Assembly: GCA_018242625.1 (NCBI GenBank)
Contig: JAFEBO010000008.1
Location: 806,001-870,000, forward strand
Length of the DNA stretch: 64,000 nucleotides
DNA from: Planctomycetota bacterium
GTDB taxonomy: Bacteria > Planctomycetota > Phycisphaerae > Phycisphaerales > UBA1924
Direction of reading: 5' to 3'
Each line of letters starts with the position of its first letter. Position 1 is the first letter of the stretch. Of this stretch, positions 7,603 through 16,688 are shown piece after piece. The translations under genes were made by a program, and so were the position numbers. The notes below the pieces were generated by a model. The model was not told the origin of the DNA and searched no databases. It was given only the letters and a program-made list of their open reading frames with translations.

Positions 7603-8243
7603 AACGGGTCGTGGGATGGTATCGGCGGATGCAAGCAACCCACGCCGGCGCGGGCATCGTCGTCGGGGTCACCAGCACCCCCGACCCGATGGCGGAGCTG
7701 GGCATCACCTAGCTCCTGCACCCCGCGTCTATTCGCCACGGAGGCCGCGTGTCCCCCGGGACCGTCCGTGGAGCTTCGTGACTAGGGAAGCAGCGATGCT
7801 TCGACCAGAGCAAGAATGGCAGCGCGCAGGGCGGGCTGAAGGTGCTGCCAGTTCCCGACCAGTCGGGCAAGGTCCGGAGGCATGTCGAAAGGGACACGAG
7901 CACTGCTGGGAATACTGCTGGGGGTGCTTGAAGACGCCTCGTTTTCTGCGGTGTTCGAGGGGTGTGCACTCGGCTTCCCAATCTGAATGCTCCGCTCGCT
8001 GCGATTGCGGTGCTTCCAATTGGTCAAGCCGCGTCGCGTTGGAGTGCACTGCAGGTCGTCGGAGCTGAACTTCTCCAGTTCGATTCCCGTGTACCCCGCT
8101 TGTACCCCTTCGCGAGTGAAAACACCCCAAAACACTGCAGAACTGTGCAATGGTGGCGATGTGCTTGCAACACCGTGTTTCTGCGGGTAGACTGCTGGAA
8201 ATCACGGCATCGTTTGAGCACTTCAGCAGACCTTTTCCCGTCG
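7603..8243. other. Island terminal region with degenerate tRNA-like repeats
   Basis: No convincing gene is seen. A short frame (7629-7712, ending AELGIT) may be the 3' debris of a lost gene. TTCCCAATCTGAATG at 7975-7989 matches 14 of 15 bases of the tRNA-Gly fragment start (8244-8258). A second stretch at 8056-8100 resembles the whole fragment with indels, including GTTCGAT-CCCG and a terminal CCCGCT. These may be scars of earlier integrations at the same tRNA. Confidence 0.4.
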
Positions 8244-8285
8244 TTCCCAAGCTGAATGTCGCCGGTTCGATCCCGGTCGCCCGCT
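8244..8285 (+). other. Attachment-site scar: 3' half of tRNA-Gly (CCC)
   Basis: From the anticodon loop (TTCCCAA, 8244-8250, anticodon CCC) the sequence continues through the 3' anticodon arm GCTGA, a 5-nt variable loop, a T arm (GCCGG-TTCGATC-CCGGT, 8261-8277), the acceptor strand CGCCCGC and discriminator T, as in bacterial tRNA-Gly. The D arm and 5' acceptor strand are absent upstream. It is therefore the duplicated 3' end left at the distal border of an integrated element. Confidence 0.75.
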
Positions 8286-8312
8286 TTGCAGGAAACACCG
8301 AAGATTCACGCG

Positions 8313-8339
8313 AAAACCCCGGCTTTTGCTGGGGTTTTT
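8313..8339 (+). terminator. Rho-independent terminator of the original tRNA-Gly gene
   Basis: The stem AAAACCCCGGC/GCTGGGGTTTT with a TTTT loop is followed by further T residues, 28 nt after the tRNA fragment. It is the natural tRNA terminator left on the chromosomal side of the border. Confidence 0.7.
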
Positions 8340-8552
8340 CATTCCTAGTTCGTTCGTTACCCCGCGCCACTTCGACGCGCCCAGCCGCCCGATTTCGCAC
8401 TGTTTCATGCTCCAACAGCTGGCACAAGAGCTGGGGGCCGATCGGGGCCGTACCGGGGGCCCCTGCGCCGCGCAGGCGGCACTCGCGCCCGATCGCGGCG
8501 GCACACCATTCCGGAAGAAGCACGCGGTGCCTCGTCCAAGGCTTCCGGACGA

Positions 8553-9599
8553 TCAGTCAACTCGATGTCGCCTGGGGTGTCGAGCTCCCCGCCCTTCACC
8601 GACCCGCTCGCGCACATGGGGATAGAGCGCTGCCATCGCTGCCGCCTCTTCACGTACCCGCTCCCGAAGTTCTCGGGGCTGGACAACTTCACAGTGCTTT
8701 CCCATCGAGAGCACCCACCAGACGATCTCGTCGAGGCCTGCGACCTTGAACCGCAATGTCACAGTTCCGTCCGGGTGGCGCACCGCGGCCTGGGTTTTGT
8801 GCCACCGCGTGTCCGCGATCGTCTCCGCAAAGTCCGCGTCGAATCGCAGCTCAATCGCGTACTCGGTGTCACCCGGGATCATCTGCCAGGCGTTTCCCAA
8901 GTAGGAATCGGCTGAGAAGTCGGGCGGCCGCGTAAAGGTCTCGTTGAGCGGGTCGATACTCTGAAAGCGGCGGAGCTTCAGGGCGGTGAGCTCACCATGC
9001 CGGCGGTGGCGCCCTATTGCGTACCAGGCGCGGACGCCAAACCAGAGCGCGTACGGCTCGAATTCGAAGCTCCGCTGCGGCTCGACGCCCTTCGCCGACT
9101 TGTAGCGACAGCGGAGGACGGTCCTTTTCACGATGGCGCCCCGGATCTGCTCGAAGATCTTGTTCTCGCCGCTACTCGAGCCCGATCGCGCCAGCCGGAT
9201 CTCGACGTGATCCATGATCTGGTTGAGGTCCGCCTTTAAGGAGGCGGGGAGCAGCGACTCGATCTTCGACATCGCCGCGATCGCCGGCTCGAGAAGGCCG
9301 ACCTGTCCGCGGCCAGCCACATCCTCGCAGAGCACAATGAGAGACAGGGCTTCATCCAGCGTGAGTTGCACCGGTGGAAGGAAGGTGCTCGCGTCAAGCT
9401 TGTAGCCACGCTTGGAACGGTCGAACGTCACGCCGAAGCCGGTGCTGGCGAGCTTCTTCATATCGCGTCGGATCGTCTTCTCAGAAACGCCGAACTGTTT
9501 ACCCAGGAGTCTTGGAGTCCACTGCTCGTGCCCGCGCAGGAGAACGAGTTCGCTGAGCAGCCGGTGCAGATCGCTGACGTTCTTGGCGGATGCGGGCAT
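8553..9599 (-). CDS. WYL-domain transcriptional regulator
   Basis: The 348-residue protein has an N-terminal winged HTH of the HTH_11/DeoR type (about residues 8-60, containing FGVSEKTIRRDMKKL), a central linker with LTLDEALSLIVL, and a C-terminal WYL domain (about 145-310) ending in a WCX extension (ELRERVREEA). WYL domains bind ligands, often nucleic acids or nucleotides, and such regulators frequently control defence or DNA-damage genes. The ATG at 9599 was chosen over a TTG at 9620 because a GAGG sequence sits about 8 nt upstream. It lies just outside the island border; its targets are unknown. Confidence 0.85.
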   Translation of the reverse strand: MPASAKNVSDLHRLLSELVLLRGHEQWTPRLLGKQFGVSEKTIRRDMKKLASTGFGVTFDRSKRGYKLDASTFLPPVQLTLDEALSLIVLCEDVAGRGQVGLLEPAIAAMSKIESLLPASLKADLNQIMDHVEIRLARSGSSSGENKIFEQIRGAIVKRTVLRCRYKSAKGVEPQRSFEFEPYALWFGVRAWYAIGRHRRHGELTALKLRRFQSIDPLNETFTRPPDFSADSYLGNAWQMIPGDTEYAIELRFDADFAETIADTRWHKTQAAVRHPDGTVTLRFKVAGLDEIVWWVLSMGKHCEVVQPRELRERVREEAAAMAALYPHVRERVGEGRGARHPRRHRVD

Positions 9600-10139
9600 G
9601 TGCGTTTCCTCGCCTTCCAATCGATTGTCGCAAGTTGAGCATGCAATCCTTGAATGATCCTGGCGGCAGGATCAAAGTAACGTGCTTCCGCGGACATCTG
9701 GGTGTCCGTTGGGAACACAATCACGGGTGTGCATACTGGACAACAGTTAGTGCTTGTGGACAATGTCGTTGCCGGCACCATCACACGGGCTTTGGGGTGG
9801 GCCACCGGTAGGGTGGCTCACGCGGGATAGGCGGTTTGATGATGGTGCCTCAGATGTGGGGCACGCCGCCAGGCGTGTCTCACTATTTCAAAGCCGCTTC
9901 CGCACCGATCGCGGCCGGCCACACCGCCGACCAATCGTTCGCGGAGGAAGTCGACGCAGGTGTGGTCCGTATCCGTCAGCCATTGGCGCCGGAGATCATC
10001 CAGGACACGCCTTCGCATTTATGTTCTTCCGGTCGCAGGCACCGAGGCGGGTCTATGTGCGGCTCGGTCACGTCGCATCGTGGGAGCCATAGACCCCTGT
10101 ACACGCCAGCGGTCCGCGTGATGAGCGTGCCCTGCACCG
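9600..10139. other. Intergenic region, no gene recognised
   Basis: This stretch separates the divergent-side promoter of the WYL regulator from the end of the PEP-CTERM-like gene. Several short frames are open on both strands but none has a family signature or good ribosome binding site. The part next to 9600 must hold the WYL promoter. Confidence 0.4.
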
Positions 10140-10799
10140 TCAGGCTGCCGCCTTGGGACGCCTCCGCTTGCTGGCTGTCAGTATCAGGAGGGGAACCGCC
10201 GCCATTGCGCCCCCTTGCGAAGGAATGCGCGCGATGATCGACAGGTCGCGGAAGTGCGTGTCGCCGTCGGAGAAAGAAGCCAGAACGACCTGGGTGCCGG
10301 CGGGCTTGGCGTCAAAGCCGAGTTTGCCGACGACAGCGCCATCGATTCCAGCGAAAACGACCGAGTCACGCACACCAATTGTGATCTCGTGCAGCCCGTC
10401 GAACATCTTCCGGGCTTCCGCATCGATCCATATCGAGTCAACGATCTTGTCGTTTTCCCAGCGCCCGAAAGTAATCCCGGGCTTCTCCTGCTGGTCCGCG
10501 ACCATCGCGAATCCGCTAAATCCGGTTTCCGGCGAATAGCTTCCGGCGACCCCGAAACCCCAGACGATGGCTTTGGAAGCATCGATCGTTATCCGGGCGT
10601 CAAACTCGGAGGGGAGCCATTCCAATTCCCTCGCGATGACTCCGAAGGCGGTCAGGCCCGCCTCGCTGAAGCTCACTTTGGAGTCAAAGCTCGACCATCC
10701 CTGGTCCTTTTGCAAGGAATCCTGAACGATGAATTCGGCACGCGCCGTCAGGGCGGGCATCAATCCTGCGACAGCCATAACCGCAATCAGTCCACGCAT
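10140..10799 (-). CDS. Exported protein with PEP-CTERM-like C-terminal signal
   Basis: The 219-residue product starts with a signal peptide (MRGLIAVMAVAGLMPALTARA, about residues 1-21 in two parts) and ends with a sorting-like tail: IPSQGG, a hydrophobic stretch AMAAVPLLILTA and a basic cluster SKRRRPK. This imitates the PEP-CTERM signal used by planctomycetes, with Gln in place of the Glu of the PEP motif. The body is beta-rich and may adopt a lectin/concanavalin-like fold; the family is not recognised. The ATG at 10799 has GGAGGT upstream. It is divergent from the secretion operon, and being a substrate of that system is only a possibility. Confidence 0.6.
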   Translation of the reverse strand: MRGLIAVMAVAGLMPALTARAEFIVQDSLQKDQGWSSFDSKVSFSEAGLTAFGVIARELEWLPSEFDARITIDASKAIVWGFGVAGSYSPETGFSGFAMVADQQEKPGITFGRWENDKIVDSIWIDAEARKMFDGLHEITIGVRDSVVFAGIDGAVVGKLGFDAKPAGTQVVLASFSDGDTHFRDLSIIARIPSQGGAMAAVPLLILTASKRRRPKAAA

Positions 10800-11024
10800 A
10801 CACACCTCCGAAGAAGCAATCCCACAAGAGGGTGCAAAACCGCTTCTTCGGATGCCACCCCACTGCGTTGACATATGCCCCAATCGCGGGCCCAATGCCC
10901 TCACACGCCGCACAGGCGTTATAGATCGGCTTCTTCGGTGCGCATCCCCCGCAACGGTGAAGCACCCTGCCCGGGATCAAACTCCCACCAGCTGCCGCCA
11001 GCCGGCGGGCATAACGCAAACCCG

Positions 11025-11060
11025 CCACAGATCTGTGGAATCTTTTCACTCGATTCCACA
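11025..11060. promoter_or_regulatory. Overlapping palindromes upstream of gspD
   Basis: CCACAGATCTGTGG (11025-11038) is a perfect 14-bp palindrome. It overlaps an inverted repeat with arms TGTGGAATC (11034-11042) and GATTCCACA (11052-11060) around a 9-nt spacer. They lie between the divergent PEP-CTERM-like gene and gspD and are candidates for regulator binding or alternative hairpins. Confidence 0.4.
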
Positions 11061-11130
11061 CGCTTGAGGCTTGAACGGCACCGCGATCACGCTACCACGT
11101 TCGTCAAATTCTGCCATACACACGCTTTAT

Positions 11131-11145
11131 GCACAGACCCTGTGC
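11131..11145. promoter_or_regulatory. Palindrome GCACAG-ACC-CTGTGC
   Basis: A perfect inverted repeat with 6-bp arms and a 3-nt spacer, about 75-90 bp before the gspD start. The rest of the 418-bp divergent region holds no other gene. Confidence 0.35.
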
Positions 11146-11217
11146 CTCATCAGATATTCACAGTTGATAACTTCCACACGCGGTCATCATGAAACACACT
11201 CAGTAAGCTGCCCCACT

Positions 11218-13548
11218 ATGGTGCGTGGCTCAAGAGTCGCTGTGATTGTGTTGTTGCTTGTAACTTCGTCGCGAGCTTGTGCAAAGCCCGAGCCCTTGGC
11301 CCGTCGAATCTCGCTGCCCGATCAGTTTGATCTGGGCGGACTCGTCCTCTTGACCGCTAATTCGCTGGACTTTGCCCTGGAGTATGACCCGGCACTCTTC
11401 AAGGGTCCGGGCGGCACTACCTCCGTCACCGTTCGCGGCGTACACGACCTTTCGCCGGACCAGCTCTGGACCTTGACGAATCAAATTCTTGCCGCGCGCG
11501 GACTCACCTTCGTTCGTTCTCCCGGAGCAAGCGTCCTCTCGATTGTGAAGCTGACGGATGCCGCCGGCGCTGCCGGGTTGAATCCGGACCTTGCCGAGGC
11601 CGGACTTCGCACCGGCTTTGTTCATGAAATCGTGAGGCCTCGCTTTCGCACCGCCAAGGAGCTCGCGGAGAACATCAAGCCGATCCTGACGAAGGGAGCC
11701 GGCAGCGCCACTCCCGTTGGCGACTCGGGGCTTCTGCTCATCAGTGATCTTGTACCCCGCGTGGAAGAGGCCAAGGCATTCCTGGCTCAGCTCGATGTGC
11801 CGCGTGCGGACATTGTGCCGACGGTGCTTGAAGCCAGGAACATTCCTCCGAGCGCACTTGTTGCCGCAGTCACGCAAGTGGCCGGCAAGCGAGATGCTGT
11901 TTCGGGGGACAAACTCAAGGGTGAGCTTCTGGTTGCGCCCGACGGACGCTCGCTGCTGCTGCTCGCTCCGGCGGAGACGCAGGCAGCCTGGCTCAGTCTC
12001 ATACAAGCGCTTGATCAGCGGGAGGAAATGCTCACCCGCGAATACACCCCGAAAGTTTTCAGCGCCAAGGAAGTTGCCAATCTCATCGAGCAGACCGTGC
12101 GGGACCGCGCCGCTGCGCCCGGCGCGGCCAGCGGCGGCTCTTCCGGAATCAGCGGGGGGAATTCGCCGGAAGATCGCTTCCGGATTGTCACCGACGATCT
12201 CACCGGGACACTAATAGTGACCGCGACCCCGACACAGCATGAAAAGATCCAGATGCTGCTCGATCGTCTCGATTCGACTCCTCAATCTGCCGCCCGTCCA
12301 GTTCGGGCGTTTGCGATTCGCAACCGACCTGTCAAGGAGGTTCTGGCAACTCTTCAGCAGCTCATATCCGCCGGAGCCCTGGAGAACGGTCCGATCGACT
12401 CTGGCGCTTCGAGTCCCGGCGCCCTGCGTGATGCCGGCTCTCAACGCTCGGTGCGTGCCGATGCTCCCTCGGAAGGCAGCATTTTGCCGGCGTTGGTGCC
12501 GCCGCCGGCCGCGGTGGCAACTGCTCCGGCACCAGCAGCACAGTTGGGGCGCCCGCAGACAATGAATCCGGCGGGTGTGCGCGGTATCCGCGCGACAGGG
12601 GCTTTCACGGCCCTCTCGCTCACGGCCGACGAGGGAACGAACACGCTGATTGCGATCGCAGAGCCACGACTGCTGGCGCAGCTCGAACTGCTGATCCGCC
12701 AGCTTGATGTTCGTCAGCCTCAGGTCATGCTGGAAGTCTTTCTTGTGAGTTTAAGCGAGCAGGACGCGATGAACCTTGGTGTTGAACTCGAAAAGCTGGG
12801 CACGGTGGGTGGAAGTCTCTATCAGCTTAGTTCGCTTTTCGGCCTTTCGACCGGCACAGGCGCAAACCGCGTCGCGAACGCTTCGCAGGGCTTTACCGGG
12901 GCGGTCCTGAACCCGGGCGACTTCAACGCCGTGGTCAGGGCGCTCGAAACGATCTCGAGCGGCTCTACGAAGAGCCTTCCCCGGGTGCTGGTCAACAACA
13001 ACCAGCAGGCGGTTTTCAATTCCGTCCTCCAGCAGCCATACACAATCAGCAATACGACCAGCGGCGCAGGAACGACGACGAGCTTCGGGGGAACGCAGGA
13101 CGCTGGCACCACCATCGCGGTGAAACCGCAGATTGCCGAGGCAGACCAGCTTGTGCTGGAGTACTCACTCTCCCTGAGTTCGTTCGTGGGCGCGCCCCCG
13201 GCGTCCGGCCTGCCGCCGCCACGACAGCAGAACAACATCAGCAGCAACGCCACCATACCTGACGGCCACACGGTGGTTGTCGGCGGGATAGAGCTCGTGA
13301 GCGATGGCCGCAACACGCGTCAGGTTCCATACGTTGGGGACGTTCCGCTCGTGGGGGAACTCTTTAAGGTCCGGGACAACAGCAACAGCCGGCAGAGGTT
13401 CTATGTATTCATCCGGGCCGCCGTGCTCCGCGACCAGCAGCTCAACGACCTCAAGTACCTGACCGACGCCACCATCCGTCGCAACGGCCTCGGAACCATG
13501 GGAATAAGCGATGGATTCCCGATGCTGAAGCCGCGGGTGATCCGGTAA
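11218..13548 (+). CDS. gspD: Type II secretion system secretin GspD
   Basis: This 776-residue protein has a signal peptide (VAVIVLLLVTSSRACA region), an STN/N0-like domain (about 30-110), repeated secretin N1-N3 domains (FAIRNRPVKEVLATLQQL is one) and a C-terminal secretin channel domain (about 510-745) with the signature VPYVGDVPLVGELF. It forms the outer-membrane multimeric pore. Long Ala/Pro/Gly-rich linkers occur around residues 300-320 and 440-500. I chose ATG 11218, directly before the signal peptide; the frame is open further upstream but that part is not protein-like. It is the first gene of a six-gene operon, with gspE starting 4 nt after its stop. Confidence 0.9.
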   Translation: MVRGSRVAVIVLLLVTSSRACAKPEPLARRISLPDQFDLGGLVLLTANSLDFALEYDPALFKGPGGTTSVTVRGVHDLSPDQLWTLTNQILAARGLTFVRSPGASVLSIVKLTDAAGAAGLNPDLAEAGLRTGFVHEIVRPRFRTAKELAENIKPILTKGAGSATPVGDSGLLLISDLVPRVEEAKAFLAQLDVPRADIVPTVLEARNIPPSALVAAVTQVAGKRDAVSGDKLKGELLVAPDGRSLLLLAPAETQAAWLSLIQALDQREEMLTREYTPKVFSAKEVANLIEQTVRDRAAAPGAASGGSSGISGGNSPEDRFRIVTDDLTGTLIVTATPTQHEKIQMLLDRLDSTPQSAARPVRAFAIRNRPVKEVLATLQQLISAGALENGPIDSGASSPGALRDAGSQRSVRADAPSEGSILPALVPPPAAVATAPAPAAQLGRPQTMNPAGVRGIRATGAFTALSLTADEGTNTLIAIAEPRLLAQLELLIRQLDVRQPQVMLEVFLVSLSEQDAMNLGVELEKLGTVGGSLYQLSSLFGLSTGTGANRVANASQGFTGAVLNPGDFNAVVRALETISSGSTKSLPRVLVNNNQQAVFNSVLQQPYTISNTTSGAGTTTSFGGTQDAGTTIAVKPQIAEADQLVLEYSLSLSSFVGAPPASGLPPPRQQNNISSNATIPDGHTVVVGGIELVSDGRNTRQVPYVGDVPLVGELFKVRDNSNSRQRFYVFIRAAVLRDQQLNDLKYLTDATIRRNGLGTMGISDGFPMLKPRVIR

Positions 13549-13552
13549 TTCC

Positions 13553-15163
13553 ATGCTTTCCACAGATCAAGAGCGGCTCGAGCGGTCTCCGGCAGTCGAT
13601 GGCCGGCCGAGCGATGATTTTCTCCGGCTGATTCCTCGAGACTTTGCGCGCCAGCATCTGGTCTGCAGCAATGGGATTCAAAGCACGACTGCAGCGCCGA
13701 TGGAAGCTGTTGAATTGCTGCTCGTTTCATCCCGCACACCCGCCAGTGTCGTTCTCAACATCGGTGTGCGCCTCGGCAGGCCTGCTACCACGTCCATCTG
13801 CGACGATGAGCAGATTGCCCGTCTCATCGACTTCTCGTACCAAACTGTGACCCCGGAGCTGTTCGAGCGGTCGGCGCCGGTCGAGGTGCTTGAGACCAAT
13901 CTCGAAGCTGCACTCGCCCAGACAGTGGCGGCGTCGGACCGGGACCTGCTCATATTGGAAGGTAAAGGCCCAGTCATCCGCCTGGCGGACGCGATGCTTT
14001 TTGAAGCGCTTTCACGCCACGCCAGTGATATTCACATCCAGCCGCTGGCGGATCGGACTCTTATCCGCTACCGGATCGATGGCGTACTCACCGTCGCGCG
14101 TGAACTGCCTCACAGTTTGACCAACGCCCTCGTCAGCAGGATCAAGGTGATGGCCCGAATGGACGTCGCGGAGCGGCATGCTCCTCAAGACGGACGGGCC
14201 ACCGTGACTCTTGGACGATCGCGCAACGGACCGGAGATTCGTTCGGTTGACTTGCGGATCAGTACGCTCCCAACCAACTACGGGGAGCGAGCCGTCATTC
14301 GCCTGCTGGACAACGCTCGGGGCTCCCACCTTGCGGGCTTTGAGAGCCTGGGAATGCCCCGCGATGTGCAGACGGCACTACTGGACCGTGCCGGGCGCTC
14401 GCACGGCATCATCCTCGTCACCGGGCCGACGGGGAGTGGCAAAACCACCACTTTGTACACGCTGCTGCGTCACATCGCAACCGGCGGAGTGGGCGACAAG
14501 GGTCGAGAGGCGAATCAGTCCGGATGCAAGCGGGGCGACCTCAACATCATGACGATTGAAGATCCGATCGAATATGAGCTTTCAATCGCAGGAATCGCCA
14601 TCAGTCAGTCGCAGATAAATCCCAAGAAGGGTGTGACGTTCGCCACGGGGCTGCGGCACATTCTCCGGCAGGATCCCGATGTCGTCATGGTTGGCGAGAT
14701 TCGCGACGCGGAGACGACTCGCATCGCGATGCAGGCGAGCCTGACCGGCCACCTTGTACTTTCGACGCTGCACACAAACGATGCGGCAAGCGCCGTGGCC
14801 CGCCTGGTCGATCTGGGCGCGGAAAGGTATCTCGTCGCCGCTTCGCTCTCTGCCGTCATGGCCCAGCGTCTTCTTCGCCGCATTCACTCCACCTGCCGCG
14901 GCGCACGATGTGAGGCTTGCCATGAAACCGGGTATTCCGGCCGGCTCGGAGTTTTCGAGCTTCTCATGGTGGACGACGCTATGCGTGATCTCATCTCGCA
15001 GGGATCACACGTGGCGGAAATAAGGGCGCGCGCCGCCGAGCGCGGAATGCGCACACTCTTGGAGGAAGGCCAACGACTGATTGAGCAGGGCCTTACAGAC
15101 TCCTTTGAAGTGCGGAGGGTGCTCCAGGGGATGGCTGACCCAACGGAGGAGCGATCGCCATGA
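13553..15163 (+). CDS. gspE: Type II secretion ATPase GspE
   Basis: The 536-residue cytoplasmic ATPase shows an N-terminal GspE_N-like region, the N2 domain with SRHASDIHIQP, the Walker A motif GPTGSGKTT (about residue 290), Asp box IMTIEDPIEY, Walker B-region DPDVVMVGEIRDAET (about 370) and His box HLVLSTLHTNDAAS. It powers pseudopilus assembly. Two oddities: an extra segment of about 20 residues (GGVGDKGREANQSGCKRG) between Walker A and the Asp box, and a reduced zinc-binding region (CRGARCEACHETG) where most GspE proteins carry two spaced CXXC pairs. It overlaps the next gene by 4 nt. Confidence 0.9.
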   Translation: MLSTDQERLERSPAVDGRPSDDFLRLIPRDFARQHLVCSNGIQSTTAAPMEAVELLLVSSRTPASVVLNIGVRLGRPATTSICDDEQIARLIDFSYQTVTPELFERSAPVEVLETNLEAALAQTVAASDRDLLILEGKGPVIRLADAMLFEALSRHASDIHIQPLADRTLIRYRIDGVLTVARELPHSLTNALVSRIKVMARMDVAERHAPQDGRATVTLGRSRNGPEIRSVDLRISTLPTNYGERAVIRLLDNARGSHLAGFESLGMPRDVQTALLDRAGRSHGIILVTGPTGSGKTTTLYTLLRHIATGGVGDKGREANQSGCKRGDLNIMTIEDPIEYELSIAGIAISQSQINPKKGVTFATGLRHILRQDPDVVMVGEIRDAETTRIAMQASLTGHLVLSTLHTNDAASAVARLVDLGAERYLVAASLSAVMAQRLLRRIHSTCRGARCEACHETGYSGRLGVFELLMVDDAMRDLISQGSHVAEIRARAAERGMRTLLEEGQRLIEQGLTDSFEVRRVLQGMADPTEERSP

Positions 15164-15810
15164 CCGCCGCACTCTCGTCAGGATCTGCAGACCTCCCGTC
15201 CAAGCGGTCGACGAGCCGCCTTTGCATCGCGGGGTGCATTGTCTGCGTGGGCGCACTCATGTGGGCGTTGTGGCCGCTGGAAGCTGGCGGCATCAAGCGT
15301 GAAGCGGAAGCGATTTCGACGCGTGCCCTGGCGGCCGCAGGCCAACCAAAGAACGCCGGAAGGATTGCTTCTGCGCCAATTGACCTTCGCGCCTTCGACG
15401 CGCAACTGTGGAAAGCCCCGCCAAAGCCGCCCCCAATCGCCGCGGCACCTCCAGCCCCCGCTCCCGCTGCTCCACCGCTCAGGCTTCAGCTTGTTGCAAT
15501 TATCCAAGAGCAATTGCAAACACCGGGTGCTTTAGCCCCGGCAATCCGCAGGGCCGCGTTGTTCGACCCGGACACAAATCGCCTGCACTCTGTTTCCAGC
15601 GGGGACACTTTGCTCAGATATCGCGTCGGCACAATCTCGGCCGACTCACTCCAATTGTCGGATACCAACGGAAGCACTTCGCACACGCTCAGAATGAAGT
15701 CGGGAGAACTGCGGCCGCTTGTCCCCACGCGAAGTCCCACAGCCGGAGCCCCATTAAAGAACGCCGACCCTGCATCCCATACGGCCGCGCAGCATGGAGG
15801 TGTGCCTTGA
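15160..15810 (+). CDS. GspC/PilP-like inner-membrane protein
   Basis: The 216 residues comprise a short cytoplasmic N-terminus, one membrane segment (CIAGCIVCVGALMWALW, about 25-41), an Ala/Pro-rich periplasmic linker, and a small beta domain (about 100-185) with RLQLVAIIQE and RAALFDPDTNRLHSVSSGDTLL resembling the homology region of GspC and PilP, which contacts the secretin N0 domain. Position between the ATPase and L-like genes supports this. Sequence similarity is weak, so the assignment rests on topology and context. Overlaps its neighbours at both ends (ATGA with gspE; TTGA with the next gene). Confidence 0.6.
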   Translation: MTAALSSGSADLPSKRSTSRLCIAGCIVCVGALMWALWPLEAGGIKREAEAISTRALAAAGQPKNAGRIASAPIDLRAFDAQLWKAPPKPPPIAAAPPAPAPAAPPLRLQLVAIIQEQLQTPGALAPAIRRAALFDPDTNRLHSVSSGDTLLRYRVGTISADSLQLSDTNGSTSHTLRMKSGELRPLVPTRSPTAGAPLKNADPASHTAAQHGGVP

Positions 15811-16688
15811 ACATCGAGAGCTCTTCCTCCGCCACATTGAGCTGTCACGAGTTCTATTGGGCCCTTCTGGAGACTCCAGAAGCGGTTCTTACAACACGGT
15901 CTCTTCGGAACCAAAGCTCGCTGGCGCTGCTCGACGACTGTTTCCAATCACTGCTTCCCCTGCCGGTAGAGGGCTTGGCCGTCGCGTACGCGCTCTTGCC
16001 AGACTGTAGGGTTCTTGCGTGCGGCTTACCGATTTCACGGGTAGAAGAAGAATGCGCACGCACTCCCGACCTGCTTGTTCTTACACCGGCATCACTCCCA
16101 GAAAGATTGGAACTCGCTTCTCCCGTTCCCCTCGCTGAATTGAACGTCCTTGTCGGCCCCCATGAACCATCGATCCTCAGAAACCGACGGCACACTCGCC
16201 GTCGCTGGACCGTCGCCCTCGCAGGCGTGCTGCTTGCAACGCTCAGCCTCGGGCTTTGGAGACGTTCCATATCGCTCCGGGCCCAGGCCGATCTCATCGA
16301 CGTTGCCGTGAGCGAGGCAATGTTGAAGGCGACCGGCATAGGAGGTTCATCCGCAGAATCGCGCACGGCCCTGGATTCCGAGCGGAGCAGGCTGCTGAAG
16401 ACCAGGACGGGCAATGCCAGGCGCGGCCTGCCTCCCGACGCTTCAATCGGTCTGGCGGCGCTCTTGGGCGCATGGCCCGAAGGTCTCGAGGTTCGCACAC
16501 AGACTATCGCCGCAACAGCACAGGGAATTACGGTTGCCGCTGAAGTGCCAGATCAATCGTGCGCCCAGCAGCTGGCAAAGGGCCTGGCGGGGGTTGACGG
16601 GTGGTCGCTCCAATCGCCCCGCACGCACGCGAATGGCAAAGCAGTGCGATTCGACGCCACTCTGCAGCGATCTGAGGTGGCACGATGA
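15807..16688 (+). CDS. GspL/PilN-like inner-membrane assembly protein
   Basis: I place the start at TTG 15807, overlapping the previous stop, because GGAGG lies 6 nt upstream and the upstream frame is antisense-like. The 293-residue product has a cytoplasmic domain of about 130 residues, one membrane helix (WTVALAGVLLATLSLGLW, about 134-151), and a periplasmic part with a coiled stretch and a ferredoxin-like C-terminal domain (GITVAAEVPDQSCAQQLAKG). This is the architecture of GspL/PilN, which recruits the ATPase to the membrane. It lacks the long actin-like GspL cytoplasmic domain, so the form is minimal. Confidence 0.6.
   Translation: MNIESSSSATLSCHEFYWALLETPEAVLTTRSLRNQSSLALLDDCFQSLLPLPVEGLAVAYALLPDCRVLACGLPISRVEEECARTPDLLVLTPASLPERLELASPVPLAELNVLVGPHEPSILRNRRHTRRRWTVALAGVLLATLSLGLWRRSISLRAQADLIDVAVSEAMLKATGIGGSSAESRTALDSERSRLLKTRTGNARRGLPPDASIGLAALLGAWPEGLEVRTQTIAATAQGITVAAEVPDQSCAQQLAKGLAGVDGWSLQSPRTHANGKAVRFDATLQRSEVAR

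Larger units (their letters stand above)
1..8285. mobile_element. Right part of a decayed integrative genomic island
   Basis: The right border is a 42-nt copy of the 3' half of a tRNA-Gly gene (8244-8285) without its 5' half, the usual scar left when an element integrates into a tRNA 3' end; the intact tRNA would lie left of the window. Contents fit a defence-rich accessory region: a planctomycete integrase remnant, DUF1580, radical SAM, SNF2 and DEAD helicase fragments, a multi-ubiquitin/E1 operon, and an XRE/ImmA pair. Several genes are cut at clean points and joined to unrelated sequence (about 472, 2864, 3765 and 4778), so the island has suffered repeated deletion or rearrangement. An assembly chimera cannot be excluded from sequence alone. 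Confidence 0.7.

Noticed and set aside
7729-8523. 264-codon minus-strand frame containing TGIEPATFSLG
   Set aside because: That peptide is the familiar antisense translation of a tRNA 3' end; the frame overlaps the tRNA-Gly fragment and has no gene support.
9458-9805. 115-codon minus-strand frame upstream of the WYL gene
   Set aside because: Overlaps the WYL start in another frame and has no recognisable domain.
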